DNA of 39,566 nt from an uncultured Eggerthellaceae bacterium (lineage in GTDB: Bacteria > Actinomycetota > Coriobacteriia > Coriobacteriales > Eggerthellaceae). The stretch is taken from NCBI GenBank assembly GCA_937892845.1, contig CALBGP010000035.1, positions 1 to 39,566 of the forward strand, written 5' to 3'. Positions 8,706 to 17,698 of the stretch are shown here, piece after piece (position 1 is the first letter of the stretch; every line of letters begins with the position of its first letter). Below the pieces are notes generated by a model, which did no database searches, was not told where the DNA came from, and saw only the letters and a program-made list of their open reading frames with translations. Both the position numbers and the translations under genes were made by a program.

Positions 8706-9760
8706 TTGATCACCCCGTGGAACCGGTAGAAATCTCCCAGCTCGCCGTTGCGTTGCGGTCCCCACAGCTGGATGATGTTCACGCCGGATGAGGTGTTCGC
8801 CTCAATGATGCTGATGCCGTCTTCGGTAAGGAGGATATCCCAGGCGATGAAATTGATGAAGGGGAACTTGCGCGCCAGGCCGAGCATTTGCTCTTTGACA
8901 TCCGCCCAACCGGGAATCTTCGCGCCTTTGATGGGCGCACCCGAATCAGGATGGACCTCGTGAACCTCCATCGAGTGCAAGGATCGCGCTTCAGAAAGCT
9001 CCCCCGTTTCCAAGTCGATGCAGCTCACAAGGCCACCGCGGCTACCGTTGTCCACCGGGATGGTTGCCTTCGTGCCAATGCGCTGCACGGCGAAAAACAC
9101 CTTGTAGGAACCGGAATCGGGATCACGCAGCGTAATGAGCCTGATGGTGTTTGTGGTCTTGTCGTAGATGCCGTCCAGAAACGGATGTTGGTGGGCGCAC
9201 TCGGAGATGAACCAACCGTCTTCCGCATCCAAGGCGGCAAGGAACGCCTGGGTGTCCATGGGCTTCCCGTCGATAGCCGGCATGCCGTCTATCTTCTCAA
9301 GCCGGTGCACACCTTTCCCCTTGCCTGCCGCGAGAGGCTTCATGAACAGCTCACCGTGCTTATCAAGGGCATCGGATACGCTCTCGATAGACAGCCAACC
9401 ATCCGCCGCATCCGGATCAAGGGACACGATGCGCCCCTTGTTCTTCATAAGCAGCATGGCGGGCACATGCACGTAATGTCCCAGCACTTCCGCGCAGATG
9501 ATCTTGTTGTTCAGCATCTGATCGAAGGGTTCGTTAATCCATCGAGACCGATACCAATCGAACTCCGACAGGTACTCATGGCGATCATTGTGCTTGAAAT
9601 CGTAGATGACCGACTGGTCAGCCAGGTATCCTCCGCTGACATTGAGAAACAGCTTCGTGAAGGGGCTCACCTTGAAGTGGCCCTTGGCGTACAAGATGCG
9701 GTTCACCCAAAGATACGCGAGCTTTGCGCGCTTGATGTTTCTCTTGATGAAAGCACTCAT
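8702..9760 (-). CDS. Sugar-transfer-associated ATP-grasp protein
   Basis: A 352-residue ATP-grasp enzyme of the type found in exopolysaccharide and teichoic-acid clusters (ATPgrasp_ST). It has an N-terminal basic, weakly hydrophobic stretch, a nucleotide-binding KPLAAGKGKGVHRL (141-154), an Arg/Asn-rich central sheet (TNTIRLITL) and the metal ligands E320-x-N322 in IIEANTSSG near the C-terminus. ATP-grasp ligases join a carboxylate to an amine, hydroxyl or thiol through an acyl phosphate, so adding an amino or hydroxy acid to the polymer is plausible but inferred. The start ATG at 9760 follows the upstream stop codon by 2 nt. The stop overlaps the next gene by 4 nt (GTGA), which implies translational coupling. 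Confidence 0.85.
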   Translation of the reverse strand: MSAFIKRNIKRAKLAYLWVNRILYAKGHFKVSPFTKLFLNVSGGYLADQSVIYDFKHNDRHEYLSEFDWYRSRWINEPFDQMLNNKIICAEVLGHYVHVPAMLLMKNKGRIVSLDPDAADGWLSIESVSDALDKHGELFMKPLAAGKGKGVHRLEKIDGMPAIDGKPMDTQAFLAALDAEDGWFISECAHQHPFLDGIYDKTTNTIRLITLRDPDSGSYKVFFAVQRIGTKATIPVDNGSRGGLVSCIDLETGELSEARSLHSMEVHEVHPDSGAPIKGAKIPGWADVKEQMLGLARKFPFINFIAWDILLTEDGISIIEANTSSGVNIIQLWGPQRNGELGDFYRFHGVIK

Positions 9761-9762
9761 CG

Positions 9763-10902
9763 TTACTCCTTGTCATGCAGATTGCCAACGATGAAGCGGG
9801 CAAGATCCGGGGCAGAATGACCCATGTCGCTGATGAGGAACTTCCTGCGATACCGCTCAAGCTCCTGAAGCGGATAACGCCCTTCCAACGCATCGGAGAT
9901 TGCAGCCGCAAGGCTTTGCGCGCCGACGTGCACGCACGAGGGCATTTCCTTCTCTATATCTATGTTCATACCTGTACTTTGACGGTATTCCTCCAGGTCG
10001 TACAAGTAATACAACGTGGGAATGTTCGCGGCGGCGGCCTCAAGCGCAATGGCAGAATAGTCCGTGATCACCACATCGGCCACACTGAGCAAATCGAATG
10101 CAGCCACACCGTCGCAGGTCAGAGCGCCGGGGACGCAGATGGCTTGATTGGGATGGGCTTTGACCACCAGTTCGTAATCCCTGTCGGCAAGCGCTTCGGC
10201 GAAGTCATCGAAAACGGCCGATCCCGTACGGCGAAAGGTGGGCGCATACAGGACAACCCGCCGATGCTTAAGCTCAGGACAACGCCGCAACACGGATTCC
10301 GCAGTCTTCTCCAACGCTGCAGGAACAAGCGCATCCATGCGGGGAAGACCGAAGTTGAGAATCTGGGATTCCTCGCAGCCGAAGCTATCGCAATAAAATG
10401 GGTTCCACGCAGAAGACCCCGCCACTATCCAGTCATAGCCCTCATGCATATGCAAAGCTCGCGCAAGATCTGCAGGACGCCCACCCGGCAACCCCACCGT
10501 GCACAACCCTGATCTTTTCACTTTGCCCAAAGAATGCCACATCTGGATGACCGTCAGGGATGGTCGATGCTTGAGAAGGCTTACTGCGGGCCAATAGGAA
10601 TCCAGCACGCAAACGCGAGCTGTGGCAAGATGCCAGAGGCTGCGCAGCACATCGATTGCAAACATGAATTTCGCCTGCCATCCAGGCTGCATCCTATTGA
10701 AGATGCCGACGATATGCGCATCGGGGCATTCTTCAAGAATTGCCTGTTCAAGCAAGCGGAAATCCAGAGTCATACTCGATGACTGCCTGCTGAGAAAGAC
10801 CACCTTCCTATCATCCACAGGCCAAAGTTTGCAGATGGCGTACAGGGCGGACAAGACAGCCCGCATTGCATTGATCAACACCGTTTTCACGTTTCGCCTC
10901 AT
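9763..10902 (-). CDS. CDP-glycerol glycerophosphotransferase family (TagB/TagF-like)
   Basis: A 379-residue Glyphos_transf protein. These peripheral membrane enzymes transfer glycerol- or ribitol-phosphate from CDP-alditols to a polyprenyl-linked primer, building teichoic acid. Family motifs are present: MWHSLGKVKRSG (121-132, corresponding to the usual WHG..K..G), a KAHPNQ motif in the nucleotide-binding half, and VVITDYSAIALEAA followed by a tyrosine-rich PTLYYLYDLEEY. The amphipathic basic N-terminus fits membrane attachment. The start ATG at 10902 overlaps the upstream stop as ATGA. It is the only polymerase-type gene seen in this operon, and it lies between two ATP-grasp genes. Whether it primes or polymerises, and which alditol it uses, is not evident. 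Confidence 0.88.
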   Translation of the reverse strand: MRRNVKTVLINAMRAVLSALYAICKLWPVDDRKVVFLSRQSSSMTLDFRLLEQAILEECPDAHIVGIFNRMQPGWQAKFMFAIDVLRSLWHLATARVCVLDSYWPAVSLLKHRPSLTVIQMWHSLGKVKRSGLCTVGLPGGRPADLARALHMHEGYDWIVAGSSAWNPFYCDSFGCEESQILNFGLPRMDALVPAALEKTAESVLRRCPELKHRRVVLYAPTFRRTGSAVFDDFAEALADRDYELVVKAHPNQAICVPGALTCDGVAAFDLLSVADVVITDYSAIALEAAAANIPTLYYLYDLEEYRQSTGMNIDIEKEMPSCVHVGAQSLAAAISDALEGRYPLQELERYRRKFLISDMGHSAPDLARFIVGNLHDKE

Positions 10903-13493
10903 CGTTCCGGAAGACGTATGGGCTTATGCGTGCGATTGACGTCGTAACCGTACACATGCTTCTTGCGTTCGAGCTTGTAAAGAAGATATTCGATGGTTTC
11001 AGGCGTCAAAATATCAATGCGCGGGAAATCCGGGAACCTGTTGATCTCGGGAATCTTGATGCCGTCAGCCGTGATGGCGATATCGAAACCGAAATACTCC
11101 AGCTCGGGCATGGTCAACGCAATATCGATGATTTTCTGCTTGGCATACTCCCAATTCGGAAGCACGCCTTCAATGGGCACGCCCGTATCCGGATGGACGT
11201 GGCAATCGATGAGATTGCCCATGTTGACGCCGTCGAGCATCTTGGCATCTCCGAAACGGCCCGTAGCAACATCAACAGCTACACCTATCCCGCCAGCGGC
11301 AAGGTTATCAACGAACCCCGAGCGTGAAGAGCCGATGCGCATGTACGCATTGCCTATGATGGGCATATGTCCGTCGCGCTTGAATACCGTGACGCGAACC
11401 GTATTGACGGCCTCCGGGTAAATCCGTTTCAGGTCCGGGTGCATCAGGATGTACTCGGTGATCAGATACTGATTCGCAGGATTTTCCAGAACCGCCAGCA
11501 CATCTTCTTCGGATGCGTCCTCGCCATTGAGCGTGAATCCGCCGTTTTCCCAAGCCAGACGGTAGAACCCTTCACCATGCGATCCTTCGTCGGGCTTGAG
11601 CGCCAGAACTTGGCGCTCCCTGGCAAGACGCAGCACGTCATCTGCCGTAGCGCCGTAGCCTTCAGGCAGATCCATCATGGGGATGATACGGTTCCTCCCG
11701 CCTTTCAAGCTGGTGTAATAGTAGTAATCGGGGAAGCACTCGCCGTACTCCGATGCGATGTATTTGAGCGTGATCTTGTCTTCGAGCCAATATCGGTACC
11801 GCGAATTGATGTGTCGAAGCCATCGGTATTCGAAATCCGAAATGAACTCGCGCCTGTTCTCAGGCGCAATGCCGTACTGATCGAGTCGGTAGGACAGAAA
11901 TCCATAGCGGTACGCCCACAGCTTCTTGGGCAGACTTACGCCGTTGCGGGAAAAGAGATCACGGCGCATATCCCCCACCCAGCGAATGCTCTGATAGGGA
12001 ACAAGGCCCTTGATGGCAATTGCGGAAGCCCATTTACGTCGTATCTTCAGGCGCAGATTATGCCAGAACCTCTGATGACGCAACGCATTGTCCGCGAACA
12101 CCGCGCGCTTCGCATCAATTTTCGCCTTGAGGAAATCCACGGCAATGGGGGAAAACGGGATGCAGCGATTGTATTGGGGCATAGGCTTTATGCCTACGAT
12201 CACGAACCCTTCATTGGATACGCGCAGCTCGAATTCCGCGAACTCAACCTGGGGAATCCTACGGCAGAGTGCCGAGAGGCGACGCTCTATCTCCGACCAT
12301 CCGGGAATGCGGCCGGCGAAGGCGACACTAGCGAAAGGCGCCATCTCATCGCGCACAAGGCCCTCATCCCCACGGGACACCAGGCCCTTGAAGCAACCGT
12401 CCGCATCGACGGATGAGAAGAAACGGCGCACGCGCAGACGGCCGGCCTTCGCCAAACGACGCAGGCGCAGCTCCTCAAGCCTTTCCATCTCCTCCGCATC
12501 GACCAAGGATTCGACATCCTCTTCGCCTTGGATGTGACTCGTATATATGTTGACAGCAGCAGCCAATTCATTCGCGCCACGCGCATCGGTTCCCAGGATC
12601 CCATCAGCGCTTTCTTCATCCGCCGACGGTGCGAACAGAGCCGCAGAGGAATCTTCATCTGCGGACGCATCGGTTTCATCGCCATCGGCGATCTCTGAGG
12701 AATCCTGCTCGAACAGCGACGCATCGCAGGAAAGCTGCACCATTGCCTGGGCAACGCGGGGGCTGGTGCCGTCCCCGTTGATCATCAGCACGCGAACGGT
12801 AGCGTCACCCTCGGGCGCGATGTCTGCAAAACAATCGCCGTCGAACGAATCATCCACGATGACAAGGTCGTAACGCCTGTTCAGATGCTCTATCCACCAC
12901 TGAAACCGCTCAAACGTGAGGACTTCGCCCTCCACGACGAAACCCTCCGGCGCAGCGGAGATCCTCCAGCTTTTCGATTTTGACCATGCCGTGCTGGTCA
13001 CCGCCATGCTCCCGTGCTTCATCAAGAAGGAATGCAGCCCTTCGATGGACGGGTTCACCTCGCGGGCTTGCGCGGACATGGGAATGGGCAGCGTTTCACC
13101 CGTGCGACGCATGATATGGAAATGGCAGGTTTCGAAGATATCCCTGTCACCGTAGAACACATTGAGGGCAGATATCCTGTTGCGAATCCATTTATCGTAT
13201 TTGCCGTTCATGGGATGGCAATACAGATAATCCCGCTCAGAAATGAAAGAATCCCTGTTATTGTCCGTCACGGCAAAGGCGGCAACATCCCGAGGCATGA
13301 AGCCCCACTTGTATGCCTGCTTTTTCTGAGCACCGTCGAAACCGGCATCAATCTTGCGATTGCGCCTCACAGCCACGGTCCACTTCTTGGCGGACTGGCC
13401 CGAAAAACCCTTCGATCTCAACACAAACGCCCAAGCACGGCGCGGAAGGTTTTTGACCTTCGTGACAATCGACCTCTTCTTCGCCACGATCAA
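10899..13493 (-). CDS. Tandem ATP-grasp protein (inactive-looking N-half, intact C-half)
   Basis: An 864-residue protein made of two sugar-transfer-associated ATP-grasp units. The C-terminal unit (about 500-840) is complete: KPDEGSHGEGFYRL (633-646), NTVRVTVF, and the metal-ligand pair E816-x-N818 in IPEINRF. The N-terminal unit (about 50-450) keeps the fold outline (ATVRVLMING, then IPQVEFAEFELR) but has VGIKPMP where the E-x-N ligands should be. It also has a long Asp/Glu/Ser-rich linker (about 260-340), so it is probably not catalytic. The N-terminus is strongly basic. The first possible codon is TTG 13493, overlapping the upstream TGA as TTGA, with AGGGGG upstream; GTG 13487 is an alternative. 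The function is likely ligation of an acid to the wall polymer or its precursor. Confidence 0.82.
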   Translation of the reverse strand: MIVAKKRSIVTKVKNLPRRAWAFVLRSKGFSGQSAKKWTVAVRRNRKIDAGFDGAQKKQAYKWGFMPRDVAAFAVTDNNRDSFISERDYLYCHPMNGKYDKWIRNRISALNVFYGDRDIFETCHFHIMRRTGETLPIPMSAQAREVNPSIEGLHSFLMKHGSMAVTSTAWSKSKSWRISAAPEGFVVEGEVLTFERFQWWIEHLNRRYDLVIVDDSFDGDCFADIAPEGDATVRVLMINGDGTSPRVAQAMVQLSCDASLFEQDSSEIADGDETDASADEDSSAALFAPSADEESADGILGTDARGANELAAAVNIYTSHIQGEEDVESLVDAEEMERLEELRLRRLAKAGRLRVRRFFSSVDADGCFKGLVSRGDEGLVRDEMAPFASVAFAGRIPGWSEIERRLSALCRRIPQVEFAEFELRVSNEGFVIVGIKPMPQYNRCIPFSPIAVDFLKAKIDAKRAVFADNALRHQRFWHNLRLKIRRKWASAIAIKGLVPYQSIRWVGDMRRDLFSRNGVSLPKKLWAYRYGFLSYRLDQYGIAPENRREFISDFEYRWLRHINSRYRYWLEDKITLKYIASEYGECFPDYYYYTSLKGGRNRIIPMMDLPEGYGATADDVLRLARERQVLALKPDEGSHGEGFYRLAWENGGFTLNGEDASEEDVLAVLENPANQYLITEYILMHPDLKRIYPEAVNTVRVTVFKRDGHMPIIGNAYMRIGSSRSGFVDNLAAGGIGVAVDVATGRFGDAKMLDGVNMGNLIDCHVHPDTGVPIEGVLPNWEYAKQKIIDIALTMPELEYFGFDIAITADGIKIPEINRFPDFPRIDILTPETIEYLLYKLERKKHVYGYDVNRTHKPIRLPER

Positions 13494-14284
13494 TTCGCCC
13501 CCTGCGCATTACGAGACGCATCGACACGCTTCTCGTAGAAATCTACGGCTTCGGCGATACCGCCATCGAAAACATTCTTACCGTGCTCAAGCACGATTCC
13601 GCGAGTGCAGAATTCTTTAGCCATGGGATTGGAGTGCGTTACGAACAGAACCGTCACGTTCTCATCTTTCATGATTTCCCGGATGCGCATGATGCATTTT
13701 TTCCTGAATGCCCGGTCTCCCACCGACAGCGCTTCATCCACAACAAGGATATCGGGTTTGACGGCGACCGCCAATGCGAAGCCCAATCGGGCTTTCATGC
13801 CGCTTGAATACGAGCGCAGAGGCTGATCTATGTAGACACCCAGATCCGCGAAATCCACGATTCCAGGTTCAAGTTCGGTCACTTCCTCACTGGACAATCC
13901 CATGATTCGCCCGCGCAAGGCAATGTTTTCACGACCTGTCAGCTGTGGATCGAATCCTGCCGCAAGCTCCAGCAGCGCACTGACTCGTCCGTTGACCTCA
14001 ACCGTACCTGACGTGGGATATGTGACGCCTGTGATCATCTTGAGCGTCGTGCTCTTTCCGGCGCCATTGAGACCCAGAAACGCAACGGCTTCGCCTTTCG
14101 GAATCTCAAAGGACAGCCCGTCGACGGCGTTCACCTCGCCCAAATAGGATTTGCCCCGAAAGCCCAGCATCCCCAGCAGTCTGCCCTTATCATCGCCGTA
14201 AAGCTGATAGGTTTTGACGACATCGACGAATCGCACGGCAAGTTGACCCGACGAACCGAGCGGCTTTGCTTCGCTAGAGGACAT
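13490..14284 (-). CDS. Polysaccharide/teichoic acid ABC exporter, ATPase (TagH/RfbB type)
   Basis: A 264-residue ATPase of a TagGH/Wzm-Wzt-type exporter that flips the lipid-linked polymer out of the cytoplasm. Walker A is GLNGAGKS (71-78), the ABC signature is YSSGMKARL, and Walker B with its catalytic Glu is ILVVDEALSVGD; a switch His follows in VTHS. The N-terminal extension before the P-loop, containing TYQLY, is typical of this subfamily. I chose ATG 14284 because AAGGAGG lies 6 nt upstream; the TTG six bases earlier has no such site. It overlaps the permease gene end by 11 nt. There is no long C-terminal carbohydrate-binding domain, so substrate recognition resembles TagH-short/Wzt without the CBM. 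Confidence 0.93.
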   Translation of the reverse strand: MSSSEAKPLGSSGQLAVRFVDVVKTYQLYGDDKGRLLGMLGFRGKSYLGEVNAVDGLSFEIPKGEAVAFLGLNGAGKSTTLKMITGVTYPTSGTVEVNGRVSALLELAAGFDPQLTGRENIALRGRIMGLSSEEVTELEPGIVDFADLGVYIDQPLRSYSSGMKARLGFALAVAVKPDILVVDEALSVGDRAFRKKCIMRIREIMKDENVTVLFVTHSNPMAKEFCTRGIVLEHGKNVFDGGIAEAVDFYEKRVDASRNAQGAN

Positions 14285-15095
14285 CGGCAACCTCCTTGCT
14301 CAATCGCCTGTAAACCATCACAGCGCATACAGCGGTCAGAAGAAACACCACCGCAAAGCAACCGAAGGCAACGGGGTCCTCCCAAAACCACCTGTCCTCG
14401 CATAGTGCACCCCTGAATGACGTGACGAAAAACGTAACGGGGTTGAACATCAAAAGCCATTGGATGGCATCGACCGAAATGGCCTTCACATCGAAAATCA
14501 CGCCTGAAAGCCAGAAAAACGGAGTGGATAGCGCCGCCATGAGGTTCGCCACGTCCTTGCTGACAGCCGTAAGATGGGAAAGCAGCAGGGAGAATGCCGT
14601 CCAGAACGCATACATAAGCACCAGCAGAATGGGCACCTGAAGCAGATAGACATCGAATTCCATGCCATTCAGAGCGAATATCGTCAGAAGGACTGCTTGG
14701 AACATGAGCTGAACCAACAGTGTTGCCGTTGAGAAGATGGACGGGATGGCCCCGATAGGGAATTTGATCTTCTTGACCAGATACGGATACCGGCTCAAGA
14801 CATTCGAACCCTTCGTCAGCATGTCCTGCATGAAGAACCACGGTATCAAACCCGCACACAGCCAAACGAAATACGGTGCATTTCCCGTTGTGGTCGCACC
14901 TCCCGCGCGCAAACCTATATCAAGGGCAAACCAGAAACAGAAGATGTAGATGGCCGGCCTGATGAACAGCCATGCGTACGAAAGCACGGTGCCTCGGCTA
15001 CGCTTCTTGAGATCAAACAGGGCTAGGCCGAAAATTCGCCTGCGACTTGCCCAGTTATCCTTCACGAGCTCCCTCACTGTTTCAAACATGATCAT
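14274..15095 (-). CDS. Polysaccharide/teichoic acid ABC exporter, permease (TagG type)
   Basis: A 273-residue ABC-2 type membrane protein and partner of the adjacent ATPase. It has a cytoplasmic basic N-terminus, six predicted hydrophobic helices, and family features such as YAWLFIRPAIYIFCFWFALD near helix 1 and WLLMFNPVTFFVTSFR before the last helices. Together with the ATPase it would export the undecaprenyl-linked polymer. The start ATG at 15095 overlaps the upstream stop as ATGA, with GGAGG 3 nt upstream. ATG 15089 (Met3) has better spacing, so the start is uncertain by two codons. Confidence 0.92.
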   Translation of the reverse strand: MIMFETVRELVKDNWASRRRIFGLALFDLKKRSRGTVLSYAWLFIRPAIYIFCFWFALDIGLRAGGATTTGNAPYFVWLCAGLIPWFFMQDMLTKGSNVLSRYPYLVKKIKFPIGAIPSIFSTATLLVQLMFQAVLLTIFALNGMEFDVYLLQVPILLVLMYAFWTAFSLLLSHLTAVSKDVANLMAALSTPFFWLSGVIFDVKAISVDAIQWLLMFNPVTFFVTSFRGALCEDRWFWEDPVAFGCFAVVFLLTAVCAVMVYRRLSKEVADVL

Positions 15096-16288
15096 TCACC
15101 TCCATTTCCCTTCGTATCGCCGCCATCGTCTTCATCTTTGGAACCGGAGCCTAATCTGTTCAGCGCGCGCACCACCGAAGACGAGCCTTTGAAACGCTTG
15201 TCGAAGTGATGCGTCAAAGCAGGGCCGAAAACGCCAAGCTGCCAAAACACCACGAACGTCACCACAAAGGCAACCAGCACGATAATCAAGGTCTTCAGAT
15301 TCGAGCTGGAAGAAATCATGATTGCCAAACATCCCAAGATACCCGTCCATGCCCAGAGCAGATAGACTATCCTCTCGTTCGAAAGGCTGGTTGCCATGAG
15401 CCTATGATGGATATGGGACTTATCCGCGACATCGAATGGCTGATGCCTGCGCAAACGGCGCACGACGGCCCCGAGTGTGTCCAGCAAGGGAATGCTTGCA
15501 ACCACAAGGGGTGCAAGTAAAACGGCAATGTAAGGGGTGCGCATAACGCCGACCAGCGACAAAACCCCCAGAGAAAGCCCTAAGAACAACGACCCCGAAT
15601 CACCCATGAAGATGCTGGCGGGTCTGATGTTGAAGCGCAGAAACGCCAGCACACCGCCAAGCAAGATGGCGGAAAGCATGACAATCTCGAATTTGCCCTT
15701 GCCTATGGAAATGACTATGAGCGTCCCCAGTGCAATGGCCACGATCCCTGCGCACAGCCCATCCAAGCCATCGATCAGATTGATGGCATTCATGAACAGA
15801 AGCAGATAAACGATAGTGATCGGATATGCGAATACACCGAATTCGATGAAGCCCGGACCAAACGGATTCTTGACTTCCGAAAGCAGAACGCCCGAGCATG
15901 CTATAAGCAGTGCCGCAAGCGTTTGACCTGCAAGTTTGACTTTCGGAGAGAGTGCGTGGCAGTCATCGATCGTGCCTACCGCGACGGCCGCGACGAATCC
16001 CGCAATCAGGATTATCGGGTCGACCCCCCCCCATGAGCCGTCCAGCACGATAGGCGGAAGGCCGAACCATTTCTCGGTCGCAAGCTCCAAGAACAACGCC
16101 ACCGCAGTGCCGCCTGTAATGGCAAGACCGCCCATGCGCGGGACGGGATAGGTGTTGACGCGACGGGCATTGGGATAATCCACGGCGTCCAGCTTGACCG
16201 CAAGCGCCCTCACCGGCTTGATCAGCGCGTAGGCTACGCCGAATGCGACCAACGCAAAGACTGCAGAATGGATCGATTCAAACGCCAC
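15092..16288 (-). CDS. Undecaprenyl-phosphate sugar-1-phosphate transferase (TagO/WecA/MraY family)
   Basis: A polytopic protein of 398 residues with about 10 hydrophobic helices. It carries the family motifs: DDCHALSPKVKLAGQ (the DD metal-binding site), NAINLIDGLDGL (catalytic Asp), FMGDSGSLFLG, and the HIHHRL loop typical of WecA/TagO/Rgp enzymes rather than MraY. It starts polymer assembly by moving a HexNAc-1-phosphate from its UDP donor to undecaprenyl phosphate. I prefer the GTG at 16288, which has GGGGGAGG 5 nt upstream; another GTG at 16294 abuts that site. It is the first gene of the polymer operon, 75 nt after the radical SAM gene, with no clear promoter between. Confidence 0.93.
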   Translation of the reverse strand: MAFESIHSAVFALVAFGVAYALIKPVRALAVKLDAVDYPNARRVNTYPVPRMGGLAITGGTAVALFLELATEKWFGLPPIVLDGSWGGVDPIILIAGFVAAVAVGTIDDCHALSPKVKLAGQTLAALLIACSGVLLSEVKNPFGPGFIEFGVFAYPITIVYLLLFMNAINLIDGLDGLCAGIVAIALGTLIVISIGKGKFEIVMLSAILLGGVLAFLRFNIRPASIFMGDSGSLFLGLSLGVLSLVGVMRTPYIAVLLAPLVVASIPLLDTLGAVVRRLRRHQPFDVADKSHIHHRLMATSLSNERIVYLLWAWTGILGCLAIMISSSSNLKTLIIVLVAFVVTFVVFWQLGVFGPALTHHFDKRFKGSSSVVRALNRLGSGSKDEDDGGDTKGNGGE

Positions 16289-16363
16289 GGTCACCTCCCC
16301 CTCGCATCGAGCACCGCCCGCTCTCTTTCACGGACGGCATTCTCCTCCGGACTCTCGCCCGTT

Positions 16364-17695
16364 CTACTCCATCGCGCAGCCTGCGCCGAAAAGCAGTGCC
16401 CGCTCATCTTCAGGAAGCGCAGCACGAGCCTGATCGCGCAGGTTGTTCACGCCGATGAAGAACTGGCGCATCATGACCACCATGAGATAACGTCCCATGG
16501 GTGTGAGCGTCAGCTGCTCTTCATCATCGATGGCGAAAGCACCCGCGAGCTTCATGTAGGTGTACTCCAAACGCAGGCCGGATTCGACAGACACGCCGAA
16601 TTCCTTCAGCCACGCCTTCTTGTCAAGGCGCAAGCCGAACAGCTGCATCATGAACTTGTAGCGCATGCGGTCATGCTTGCTGAATGAAGCCTTGCCCATG
16701 AGCGACATGCTGCCGGAAGCGATCTTGCTGTTGTATTCGGACACGGAGAACGTGTTCACATACAGGTTGTTGCCCAAAAACGTGATTCCGCCGCTGCCCA
16801 GGGCCGGATACTCATCGTAATCGACGATGTATTCATCGATCATCATGTCGGTCTTGGCATTGAACGTCCAAGCGCTGCCATGCGTGAACGGAGCGGTACC
16901 GGGCGCAATCGTGCCATCGGGGCGTATGCCGGTCAGCGTTTCGCTGATGATCTCATAGAAACGACGCTCGCGGTTGTAATCCACCTGACCGACGGTGCGA
17001 GCCAGAGATTTCTCAACCGCAGGCGAAGCCATGAGCGGGTAGAACGTGGTCTGGCTGGTGCCCGTTTCCAGAACCGCTTCCAGATCCGCACGCAGAATCT
17101 CTTCGGTCTGCGCGGGGAAGTTGAAAATCATGTCAACGTTCAGGGATTTAAAATACGGTGCGGCAACCTTGATGGCCGCCTTGATCTGCTCGCCGCTGCC
17201 ATACTTCTCATAACGATCCATCTGCTTGAGCAGACCATCATCGAAGCTCTGCACGCCAACGCTCAGGCGGTCGATGCGGCCTTCCATCTGACGCAGATGC
17301 TCAGGCGTGAGATGATTGGGATTGGTTTCGCAGGAAACCTCTTTGACGGAGAATTCACGCTTGACCATATCGATGGTGTCGCAGAGCTGATCCATCATGA
17401 TGGTGGGCGTGCCGCCGCCGATATACAGGGAATCGAAGTCGTAGCCGAGCTCCTTGACCATCATGAGCTCACGACGCAGGCTATCGAAATACGCAAGGGC
17501 CCGCTCTTCATTGAACGGGAACCTGTTAAACGAGCAATACGGGCACAGTCGCTCGCAAAACGGAACATGCATATACAGCATGTAAGGCTTCCCGGGCACA
17601 GGGCCCGGGATCATGGTTTCATCAGTGGGGTCAAGCTTGAGATAGCGGTTGGTGCAGCTTGCCATCACCTTGGAGAGCAGACGTTCACGAAGCAT
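16364..17695 (-). CDS. HemN/HemW-like radical SAM protein
   Basis: A 443-residue radical SAM enzyme of the coproporphyrinogen-III-oxidase-like family. The 4Fe-4S cluster ligands are C47, C51 and C54 in PFCERLCPYCSF. The SAM-binding YIGGGTPT, the SCETNP motif and SVGVQSFDD follow, all typical of HemN/HemW/HutW relatives. The C-terminal HemN_C-like region is present. It could be a heme chaperone (HemW type), a heme-degrading relative (HutW/ChuW) or an oxidase; the aromatic YMHVPFC start is shared by all. It starts at ATG 17695, 3 nt after the purD stop, with GAGG inside the purD end, so it is translated from the purA-purD transcript. Confidence 0.85.
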   Translation of the reverse strand: MLRERLLSKVMASCTNRYLKLDPTDETMIPGPVPGKPYMLYMHVPFCERLCPYCSFNRFPFNEERALAYFDSLRRELMMVKELGYDFDSLYIGGGTPTIMMDQLCDTIDMVKREFSVKEVSCETNPNHLTPEHLRQMEGRIDRLSVGVQSFDDGLLKQMDRYEKYGSGEQIKAAIKVAAPYFKSLNVDMIFNFPAQTEEILRADLEAVLETGTSQTTFYPLMASPAVEKSLARTVGQVDYNRERRFYEIISETLTGIRPDGTIAPGTAPFTHGSAWTFNAKTDMMIDEYIVDYDEYPALGSGGITFLGNNLYVNTFSVSEYNSKIASGSMSLMGKASFSKHDRMRYKFMMQLFGLRLDKKAWLKEFGVSVESGLRLEYTYMKLAGAFAIDDEEQLTLTPMGRYLMVVMMRQFFIGVNNLRDQARAALPEDERALLFGAGCAME

Positions 17696-17698
17696 GCG

